From contig NC_087069.1 in NCBI RefSeq assembly GCF_963678635.1, forward strand, positions 19,568,660 through 19,632,659: 64,000 nucleotides of DNA, written 5' to 3'. The notes beneath the pieces are model-generated. The model was not told the origin of the DNA. It did not search any database and saw nothing but the letters and a program-made list of their open reading frames with translations. The stretch is from Symsagittifera roscoffensis (lineage: Eukaryota > Xenacoelomorpha > Acoela > Convolutidae). This document shows positions 11,803 to 20,532 of the stretch, in pieces (positions within the stretch are counted from its first letter, which is position 1; the number at the start of each line of letters is the position of its first letter). A program made the translations under genes and the position numbers.

Positions 11803-12773
11803 CTGAAAAAAAGAAAACAGATTCAACAATTCAACAACTACCAAATAATGAACACCAAATAAAATGCCCATCAATCAAAAACTTTTGATATTGAAATTCT
11901 GACGCTGATGATTTTTTGAAATCAGTGTTCAGTCAAGAAGGCTTCAAAACCTACGCAACATCCAATGCTCATAAGATCATTAATTTTAAAAGACCATGAA
12001 TTGTAATCGAACAAACATGTTAAAGTACATGTCTTGGTCTGCAAAAATCCATCCTATACCGTAATTATTTCTCGCCCTTAGGGGCTTGGCGTGGTCAAAA
12101 CGAAAGTAGGACTGATAAATTCAGGAGCAGGCTAATATATCATAATAATATATAATATATTAATTTTTGACTGTTATATAAACAATGGAAATGATAAAGA
12201 GAAATCACTTTGCTGTATAACTAGCAAATAATGTTCTAAGCAGACCATTTATTATATGGACCTTTAGAAATCTTGTTTTATTCAACTTTTTCCTGAAATT
12301 TGGTTTCCTTAGTTAGGTTAAATCAATAAAATTGGCTAGTAAGCTCAAGAAAATTAAACTGGAAGAGTAAAAATCATTGAAAATAGTCTCTCCTAGGTAA
12401 ACTAGACTTAAATTATAAGTTACTGGAGGCTATAACTTACTGGAATGGGTTATAATGGGATAGACCCGAAGTTTGTTTAGTGATAAGTACTCCTCGCGCG
12501 CACTTGACGTAAGAGTTTTACTTTTGGTCATAGGTGAATCACTTTGAAGTTTCGAGGATAATAATCGATCATATGGGATTTTATAGTTTTTTTCTCTTAG
12601 CTTCGAAGACAATCAAATATATATATAATTGTTTAAAAAGGTTTGTAAATTTTAATTTTTTTCAAAACAATAAAAACCATTCTTAATTAACTTTTATCGA
12701 AAATTTTCATATTACTTTCAAAAACGTTTATCGAAAGAAGCATAATCCAATTTAATTGATTATAATGAATGCG
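11803..12773. other. Non-coding AT-rich stretch
   Basis: No supported gene. Near 12555 the motif GGATAATAATCGAT appears, the same as the inverted repeat of the element starting at 12774, suggesting a decayed relative. If the flanking minus-strand exons are real this is intron. Confidence 0.5.
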
Positions 12774-13697
12774 CGCCCCGGAGTTCCATGGATAATAATC
12801 GATTATAATGGAAAAATGTTGTCTAAAATGTTGTCATTATAATCCATTATTGTGGCAAATTTAGACCACGTAATCGATTATATTGTCATTTTAATCAATT
12901 ATTTTCGTAAAAACACAATCCATTAAAATCCATTATAATGAATCATAATCCATTTAAAATCAATAATCCATTTAAAATCCATGGGGGTGAGGGCGGGGTG
13001 CTGAACCCATTTAAAATCCGTGGGGGTGGGGGCCAAACGGTGGGGGCTAAACTGAGAGGGGGGTGGGGTTGTAAATCATAAACCCCCTCCCCCAAAGTCT
13101 ACCAATAAATAACCCCCCATAAAGGTGTCGAATGCGAATGGCGGTTCTGGTAAACTGGCAGGGAGGTGGGTGGGGGTGGGGTTAAACGGGGGGGGGGGGA
13201 GTGTAAACAGGGAGGAAAACGGGGGGGGGGGTGTAAACAGGGAGGAAAACTGGGGGTGTAAACAGGTAGCAGGGAGGAAAACGGGGGAAGGGGTAATCAG
13301 GGAAGGGGTAAACGGGGTATATAAGACCAAATTATAAAAATTGAAAAGTGAAATTCAACATTTTATGAGGCTTAAAAACCTAATACGTAGCAACTGCACT
13401 AAACAGGAAATGCGATAACTTCGAAAAAAAAGTTGTATATTTCATGACTAACTTTTCAAAAAAATCTATTACAATCGATTATAATTGATTCTAATGGGTT
13501 ATTTTGCCTCGAAATTATGTTTCATTTTCTTTCAAAAATAATCGATTATGATCGATTATTTTCGGATTTTATTGATTAAAAAAATCGTTTCATCATAATC
13601 CATTTTTAATTGATTATAATCGATTATTATTAAAGTTTATTGAGACAGACCACGAAAATTCAATATCATCGATTATTATCCATGGAACTCCGGTGCG
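12774..13697. mobile_element. Terminal-inverted-repeat element with palindromic AT-rich interior and G-rich core
   Basis: The ends are inverted: CGCCCCGGAGTTCCATGG from 12774, and its complement ending at 13697 with CGCACCGGAG. The match continues into GATAATAATCGAT. The interior is dense in ATAATCGATTAT-type palindromes and holds a G-rich tandem tract. There is no ORF for a transposase, so it is non-autonomous. No target duplication is visible. Similar palindromic sequence occurs at 17590-17739. Confidence 0.6.
13160..13315 (+). repeat. G-rich minisatellite
   Basis: About three to four imperfect units of GTGTAAACAGGGAGGAAAAC separated by runs of 8-11 G. The plus strand can form G-quadruplexes. 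ORFs called across it on either strand are compositional artefacts. Confidence 0.75.
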
Positions 13698-14774
13698 GGT
13701 GACGTCCATTTTCTAATCTTTTGTGTGCTAATTTTTGCTCATAAAAATTGTAAGCTTAAGCATATAATTATGTTATTCTTTGATTATATTTCTGTTTTTC
13801 TCTTAAAGTCTGTTTTTCTCTGGGTTGTGGTGGTTTCAACATTAGTAAAAAACTACAAACAATTTTTTCCCTCAAGTTATGCCGTTTCTTGTTTCTTGCG
13901 CCTGGTTTGATGATAGAACTGTACAAACGCGTAGAATGTTTTTGAATTAGTGTTCTTTAAAAAATAAATTTAAAAAAATCACAAAAAATTGGAATATGGT
14001 TTCAAGAAAAACTCGGAAACTTTTCCTTATTTTTGCACTGAACATAAAAATATTTTTGAAGAATTTTTCGACAGGAAAGTGCTAATTGAAACTTCTAAAA
14101 CGAGTTTTATTTTAAATCAATTAAAAACTTTTTATATAACTAGCCAATTTATAGGTATAATCTGTGTTACTCCAACGCTTACTCGAACTAGCGTTCTTCA
14201 AAAAATGAATCAATTAAATCACAATCAAATAAAATCAAAATATATTTGATTGTGAGAAAAAAAACTGTCTAAAACTTTTCCTAGTTTCTGCACGAAAAAT
14301 AATTATCATCATTAAAAGGATAAGGCGAGGATTTAAGGGGACTGAGTTGATAAGTTTTCCAACCGCTAGTAGATACGACCCGGTGGCCTAGTAAAGGGTG
14401 ATACTTTTGTTGATTGCTTAAACTTTCTGATGGTGATTTTTGGTTGCCTTTTTCCTTTTCATTTGAGTGCAGTAATTTTAATAGAAAGCTCATGTTCTTT
14501 CCTATATTTAATTTTTTCCAAAATTGCTATATTTTATTTGTTCCAAAACTTAAAACGAAACCAAAATTTACATGGCTAGAAGAAAATTTGAGCATAATCA
14601 AAGTTGAATACTTTTTCCTGAAACCAAAATCAGTCTGCAAAATGGGTCTTCACTTCATTTATTTACCCTTAGAATTCTTTTCAGATACTGAGACATGTTT
14701 TTGATTTTTTTTTCTGGGTTGTGAATGAAAAGGTCACCAGTTGGGTATTCATTAGTCTCGAATTCTAAATTCAG
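13698..14774. other. Non-coding AT-rich stretch
   Basis: Short open frames only, without codon-like composition or splice context. Nothing recognised. Confidence 0.5.
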
Positions 14775-14919
14775 TCTTCTTTGTACCAAAACGAATGAAC
14801 ACTCCCGTCAGTACCCGAAATAATCATCTCAGAATTAGAAAAGAGTTAGCCGATAAACTTTTGGGTCGTTACCGCACACGACAGTTCCTGGAAACATTTA
14901 ATGTAGAGCCCCATATCCG
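14775..14919 (+). CDS. Possible host exon (plus strand)
   Basis: A 145-base open segment lies between an acceptor-like CTAAATTCAG and the donor CCG|GTAAGG. It encodes a basic, regular-looking peptide including NTPVSTRNNHLRIRKELADK and LGRYRTRQFLETFNVEPHIR. I do not recognise it. It could be an exon of a host gene lying inside the intron of the minus-strand candidate, or a transposase fragment. No partner exon was found. Confidence 0.3.
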
Positions 14920-15143
14920 GTAAGGCACTGTCTAAAATATGTGAAAAAAAAACCTGTTTGTCCAATCAAATCTGGCCAAAACTTCCACAATCACAATGAA
15001 ATAAACTTTACGAAATAAGTAAACTACCGCTACGTATTGATAACAACTATTATATCTTTTTGTTTCAGTGCTATTTATTTCTATAATTGCAACTATATTC
15101 TTCTTATTTACGAGCAGTGACAATTTTTGAGATAAATACATAC

Positions 15144-15224
15144 TAGTAACTACAGTAAGGATTGGCGTCGGCGGGTTCGAACTGTTGGAAAGTGTCGCTT
15201 CTTCTGCTTCTAGATGCTGTATGC
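15144..15224 (-). CDS. Possible host exon (minus strand), upstream part
   Basis: On the minus strand the acceptor TTATTTGATTTCAG opens an 81-base segment ending at the donor CTA|GTATGT. It encodes IQHLEAEEATLSNSSNPPTP and ILTVVT. The donor phase fits the exon at 11734-11802. Unknown protein, evidence limited to splice signals and phase. Confidence 0.35.
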
Positions 15225-16306
15225 CTGAAATCAAATAACTTGTTGATATCTCTTGTTCAGAAATTGAGTAAAAAAACGGCTAAATTAGCACAGACATCGA
15301 CTTCGATTGTAACATACTAACATACACTTAAGTTCTTTAGCATTCCCCTTCTTTTATTTTGTTGATAGCATGCTTTTAAGTATTGAAAAAGACAAAAAAA
15401 ATGTGAATTTCATTTGCTGATGCTGTGTTGCTATTCGCACACATTCAAACTCGCACACCGACATTCAAAATGGAAAAGACAGAAAAGATATTTGCAAACT
15501 CGTCAGAAAAATAGATTCCAGCTTTAATTTCAATTTTTTAATTTGATCTGCAAAACGCAGCGTTCTTACAAAATTCATTAATCAGTTATGAAAAGTCTTG
15601 TCAACAAAAACTTTCGAGTCAAAAAATTAAAACAAAAAGCAAAGAAATCAGGCTAACTAATTCTTTTGCCTGGTGGAATTGACGTGAGGGCCAGAACGTT
15701 CATACTGAGATTCCTACTATATTTTGTTCAGCTCATTATTAAAATTTAAGTTGTAGCGCTAAATTGAGACTGCGGATCGGTCTAATGTATTTGTATTTTT
15801 TTTTGAGCCATGAAAAACTTTTTTTGAACCAGTGACGAATTTGACCGGAATCAAATGTAGCAAAAGAAGCAAAAGAAGTTCCAGGGCTAGATTGTTCTGA
15901 AAATAGTTTAACACGCGATGAAAAAATGACGTGGTTGGCGCTCAGACCTTGGCTGACACTTCTTAAAAATCAATTTATTACACGAACTCATGAATTTGCC
16001 AATGATGACGGATGAGTATCCTTTGACTTATTTGAATTATTTAAAATGTGTTAAAGGTTTATTTTATCATTCTAATCATCCAGTGATTAGAAGAACACAA
16101 TAAAATTTGCGAATCAAGTCATGACTGAAAAGTTCGAAACTCACCTGGCCTCGACAGCGCTGTTTTTCTTTTGCGAAAGAAAGAAACGGAAATAAGTTTG
16201 AGCAACAGAAAATTTAGTTAGAAAATTTTTTTCGGTTTTTTATAACAATCTCTCAGCATCTACGGTATCTACAAAAATCTTCAACATCAAAAAAAAAAGA
16301 ACGATG
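15225..16306. other. Non-coding stretch
   Basis: No gene supported. The minus strand near 15690 has an acceptor-like site and a short open segment, too weak to call. Confidence 0.5.
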
Positions 16307-17389
16307 GCCGATTACTGTGCAAGTAGCACAAATTGTTCCGACCATGGTCTTTGAAAATTAAAACATTTTTTAAAATTGGTGTCGTTTTTTTCGGCGTGGA
16401 GAAATATAGGAAACTGAACAAAAAACGAGAGATCTGAAAAACCGACAGAAACATATAGTAAATTAAGCAAAAACGTTTTTTCTGAAAAAAGACAAAAAAA
16501 ATTCATTTTTTTGCAGCTTTTATTCCAAAAAGGGGCTAAAATACTCATCAAAATTAACATAAATCGAATCAAATTAAGTTGTTACAATTCAAAGTAGGCT
16601 ACTGTAAGCTTTAAAGCCAATAAGATAAGCTTTTGTAAACTGAAACACACCTGAAATCTAAGTTCCTCCTTATTTTTTCAAGTGGTTGGAACAATTAGCA
16701 CTCTTAAACTGGAATTTTATGAATAATACTCGATAGTATTTGTTTATTAGATTATGTATCTCTAAAATTGAAAAAAGAACATTTCCACATTTAGAAAAAC
16801 CAAATCATGTTTTTGTTTCGACCATTGAAAATGGGGAAAAATTTTATATTCCGATGTATTTTTTTCACCTTTTTTGTTTTTCACAAAAAATCAAATATCA
16901 CAAATAATCATCGGAACTAGTGGAGCGATATATCATACGAAAACCCTATCAGTCGTGATTCGAACTACTTTTGAACACTTTGATTTTTGGTCTAATTTTG
17001 AGCTAATAAGTTGAGAATGCAGGCTTACAATTGCTTATTTACGCTTAACTTAGGCCGTGAAAAACAATTACACAGTAAATTAGTTTTTGGAGTATTTATT
17101 GCCATTTTGGGAATCAAACGTTTTAAAAGTTCAGGCTATTCATGCAAAAAATTCAAAATTTTTTTGAAACTTTTTTTTCAGTTGTTTGTACCATTTTTTG
17201 TTTGTTTTTTTTTTAAGTCAATTTTCTATAAAAACTGATTTCCAATATATTTCCAATATAGCATTATGACTGTCGAATATGCCTAAGTTCACACCTCGCA
17301 GAAAAAACGACACAAATTTGAAAAAAATATATGTTGTATTTTTTAAGACTATGGTCGAAACCTTTTGCGCTACTTGCACAGTAACCGGC
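16307..17389. mobile_element. 1.1-kb element with about 45-bp terminal inverted repeats
   Basis: The left end GCCGATTACTGTGCAAGTAG and the reverse complement of the right end, GCCGGTTACTGTGCAAGTAG, match and stay similar through CCGACCATGGTCTT versus TCGACCATAGTCTT. No transposase ORF. A TA follows the right end but is not present at the left, so the target duplication is not confirmed. Part of the interior resembles 53160-53420. Confidence 0.55.
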
Positions 17390-17739
17390 TATACTTGTTT
17401 AAATATGTAATGTTTTTTTTCCGCTAAAACCCATTCCACTACAATTACTCTCCTTCCACATTTACCCTCGCCATCTCCATGTTCAACCTGGGGTTGTGGG
17501 AAAGGAAGGAGAGCGCGGGAGGAGGTAAATTGGAGGGGGCAATAATAATTTTTTCTGTGACAGGCTAGAAAGGGAGGGGGGTTGAACGATTGCGATAACA
17601 ATATGATAATTGATTATAATCGGATATAATAGATTTGCATTGTTTCGAAAACAATCGATTATAAAGGCTTTAAATCCATAAAAAGATCTTCACACTTGCC
17701 ACGAAAATTGATTATCTAGACATTTTAATTAACGATAAC
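17390..17739. repeat. Remnant of the palindromic AT-rich family
   Basis: The motifs TTGATTATAATCGGATATAA and AACAATCGATTATAAAGG resemble the interior of 12774-13697, and a purine/pyrimidine-skewed tract at 17440-17580 resembles its G-rich core. The MITE at 17740 inserted into it. Confidence 0.4.
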
Positions 17740-18226
17740 CAGGGCTTCCGCAAAAATAATGGTAGGGGCCCATTATGGCCATAAATAATGGAGGGAAAGG
17801 GCAAAAAGTATGACCATTATGTATGGAACTGCCTTCGATTATGGTCATAATTTAGGGATGACGTAACCCCATTATGTAAAACAAATAGTGAGCGGTGGAA
17901 TCCCTCATACGCGAAGGACCGAATGCGCCAAAATAAAAATCACACTTGGATCGCTTCGAAAAAGCATGACTCCACGTCACCTTGAGGCTACTCTTTTCCA
18001 AAAAGTCAATAAAGAGCTTTGGGATGCAAAACTCGTTTCAAAAAAGTTTTAAAATTGAATGATTTTTGATTTTTCATTCAAAATTATGGAACGAATAAAA
18101 CCCCATAATGGCCATTGTTTATTTTTCCTGAGCGATTATGGAAATAATGGAGGGAAAAAAGAACGATTATGGCATTATGTAGAGCGGAAACCCTATTATA
18201 TGGCCACATATTTTGCGGAACCCCTG
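17740..18226. mobile_element. hAT-type MITE with perfect 8-bp target duplication
   Basis: Terminal inverted repeats CAGGGCTTCCGCAAAA and CAGGGGTTCCGCAAAA (complement of the right end) bound 487 bases. ACGATAAC is duplicated exactly at 17732-17739 and 18227-18234. Eight-base duplications and CAGGGG-type ends are characteristic of the hAT superfamily. The inside is rich in ATTATGG/CCATAAT repeats and has no transposase. Confidence 0.85.
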
Positions 18227-18234
18227 ACGATAAC

Positions 18235-18401
18235 CCTTTATTTTCAGCCATGAAACTTCAAAGCAGGCTAGCGCTCTCTAGCGAAAATTTTAAATTGCTG
18301 CATTCTAATTGGTCGATAACTTGTTGATTTAATCTACTTAACAATCTCTCCATTGACAAAAAGGGGAATTTTTAATAGATGTATTTTTTGAACTGTAGTC
18401 A
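18235..18401. other. Flank between MITE and large LTR element
   Basis: No feature seen. Confidence 0.5.
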
Positions 18402-18405
18402 TAGT

Positions 18406-18815
18406 TGGAACCTGATCTAAACTACATTTTATGATTGGATAAATTAGATATTTTACCAATGTAAAGTATTTAATATTAACCAATCATGATCCATCTAACT
18501 AACAATCCACTTATTTGTAAGTGCTGAAATTACTTGTAATTTCAGCACCAGAGAGATTTGAATTTAACTTAGAAATTAGTTGAACTCTCCCGAGTACTTC
18601 AGCAGCCGCAATAAACCAGTATACCCTAGATCTATTGAGCCTAGCAGAGACTAGTTAAACAACCTGAGACTAGATAGTATAAGAGTAAGATTAGGATCGG
18701 TATTAGACTAAGAAGTTGCACGAATCTATCCGGCCGAAAATAAGATAGCGTGACGAGCAGACGGTGTACCCTATCCGAAATTACTCTATGAGTTATACCC
18801 ATCGGACCTAACTCA
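18406..18815 (+). repeat. 5' LTR, copy 1
   Basis: 410 bases, with the direct copy at 36905-37314. It contains a perfect 13-bp stem hairpin (18521-18548), an AATAAA at 18610-18615 and a TATAAG at 18678-18683. Their roles as poly(A) and promoter signals are inferred. Confidence 0.9.
18521..18548 (+). promoter_or_regulatory. Conserved LTR hairpin / palindrome
   Basis: GTGCTGAAATTAC is followed after two bases by its exact reverse complement. It is present in both LTRs of copy 1 (37020-37047) and, with one change, in the copy 2 LTR (about 57061-57088). It could be a protein-binding palindrome or an RNA stem. Confidence 0.5.
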
Positions 18816-18817
18816 TC

Positions 18818-18827
18818 TGGTGCGACC
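18818..18827 (+). promoter_or_regulatory. Primer-binding site candidate
   Basis: TGGTGCGACC begins two bases after the LTR. TGG is the complement of the tRNA CCA end, the standard position and start for an LTR-element primer site. I cannot name the tRNA. Confidence 0.6.
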
Positions 18828-18902
18828 ATAAGTCTCGAAAAAGACCTTAATAGCTTAGCATTAACCAATAATAGATTAGAATTTAGACAAAACATTTACA
18901 AA

Positions 18903-19136
18903 ATGTTATACGACAATAATTTAATCGAAATGTCTCTACGACTCAATAGATCAGAGCCAAAATTCCGAACGATAACAGAACTACCCGGAATTGGAAGAAG
19001 ACCTCGAACCAGAGACGACATACGACAAAGCAGAAACTTACCATATAGTTATATGATAGTTCGGCAAAAACCAGAACAAACTTTTGTATTTAGAATACTA
19101 CTAGCAATGAATTTAGATTTTCATTTGCAAACATGA
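18903..19136 (+). CDS. Small leader ORF, 77 residues, unknown
   Basis: This is an ATG-started, Arg-rich open frame just after the primer-binding site. No recognised domain. It could be an upstream ORF affecting gag translation or chance. Copy 2 does not reach this region, so conservation cannot be tested here. Confidence 0.25.
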   Translation: MLYDNNLIEMSLRLNRSEPKFRTITELPGIGRRPRTRDDIRQSRNLPYSYMIVRQKPEQTFVFRILLAMNLDFHLQT

Positions 19137-20064
19137 AATTTTGAAGTCAATCTTCAAAACCATTTCAGGCGCTAAACAAAATTATTAATATACAATAACG
19201 ATTGATAAAAAGATCTCAGATCGTTTTCCTAAATTCTGCAGTAATATACAAAACATGTTTGAAAAATATTTATTGAAAAATCAAAATAAAAATTAGTAGC
19301 ATGACAATAAATGGTTAGTAATTATAAATCATCCTGTTGTTCCAGCTTCATCGCCTAAACATAACAGCAATCATAAGCTCACTAATATCATAAAAATACT
19401 AAATCTATTCCTTACACAAATTTAAAACATTTTAAACTTAAATTCACTTAATTTTAAAATCAGATCATCAAGGCTTATCCTTGGATCTTAAATCATTTTC
19501 TATTTAATTAAATTTAAAACTTGATCATCAAGGCCTATCCTTGGATCAAAAAGAACAACTTTGTTCTCCCCCACCCACTTAAAGAGTGTCTAACGACCTC
19601 AAACGTCGATTCACTATCCAACCCTTTCTAAAAACTCAGGACTAATAGAAATTTTTGAACAAAACTAATCATTCAAATTAGGATAAACAGTGAAGAACTT
19701 CGGTTATTCATCCTTCACTTGATCCCCCCTCTTACCAGACCCAGGATAAATCTTAGACTTAGTAAGTTTAAAATAGTATCTAACGAACTACTCGCGTTCT
19801 AATTATACCTGAACCCTGTGGATCGATTTACTATTCTCCAACCCTGAACACAATCACTACCCTTAAGTAAGATTAAGTAAGTTAACACCTTAGCTTATAC
19901 TAGCCACGAGAAAGTATAAAATCATTCTTCGGAATCGATATACTTTTCTCCCCAACCCTGAACAAATAGACCCAGGTTAGGCTAACAAAAAAAATCGTAA
20001 GGACTAACAGTTTAAGCAAATAGAAATCATTTAACAACCTTTTGCATCCGTCATCCTAAACCTT
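19137..20064 (+). promoter_or_regulatory. Long 5' leader with imperfect repeats
   Basis: GATCATCAAGGCTTATCCTT at 19463 recurs at 19523 (second with CC for CT), each able to form a small hairpin. Three looser units containing TCTAACGA or a CGATTxACTATxC core with CCAACCCT lie at about 19587-19627, 19775-19845 and 19911-19967. Leaders of gypsy elements can hold packaging signals or insulator-type binding-site arrays; the function here is unknown. Confidence 0.45.
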
Positions 20065-20532
20065 ATGTCATTTAAAAACCTAGGAAATAAACAAACAATC
20101 GTTTTACACAATTGTGAAATAAATAACAAAAAATACGACCTTGTAATCACACCTCATACACAAACAGTTGGATACATTAGAACAAAACGACAAACATTAA
20201 AGAGAAAAATAATAACTAAACAAAGACAAATAACACGAAAAAGATTTTCAAAAAATCGAAACGCATTTTCAGAATCAGAAACCAACAGTTTAGACGAACT
20301 TTATAAACTAAAAGAATCAATAGATAAAAATTGCCCAATTCACGATCAATTATATTTCTCTGACTCAGAAACAACTTCAAATTCATCAAAAAGAGGAAAA
20401 AGAAGAATAAAAAAGCAGTATAAACACAAACCAGTACATTTATACAATTGGAATCAACCAATTAGACACATTGATAATTACATATTAACAGTCATCGAAC
20501 GAAAAAATGAGCTCAACGCACACCCCAGGTGA
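20065..20532 (+). CDS. Basic 155-residue ORF upstream of and overlapping gag
   Basis: ATG-started and open for 155 codons, very rich in Lys/Arg in its first half (TLKRKIITKQRQITRKRFSK), with a Ser/acidic segment (SDSETTSNSSKRGKRRIKK) and an aromatic C-terminal part. It ends 26 bases inside gag in a different frame, suggesting leaky scanning, reinitiation or a frameshift between them. No domain recognised. The composition suggests nucleic-acid binding, for example a matrix or nucleocapsid-like role, but that is inference. Standard gypsy and errantivirus elements have no gene here. It could be an N-terminal gag segment split by a frameshift. Confidence 0.55.
   Translation: MSFKNLGNKQTIVLHNCEINNKKYDLVITPHTQTVGYIRTKRQTLKRKIITKQRQITRKRFSKNRNAFSESETNSLDELYKLKESIDKNCPIHDQLYFSDSETTSNSSKRGKRRIKKQYKHKPVHLYNWNQPIRHIDNYILTVIERKNELNAHPR

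Noticed and set aside
13076-13337. Gly- and Pro-rich ORFs on both strands
   Set aside because: Produced by the G-rich minisatellite; no start context or codon signal.
15165-15185. GGGTTCGAAC resembling a tRNA B box
   Set aside because: No A box or cloverleaf could be drawn around it, and it lies within the candidate minus-strand exon.
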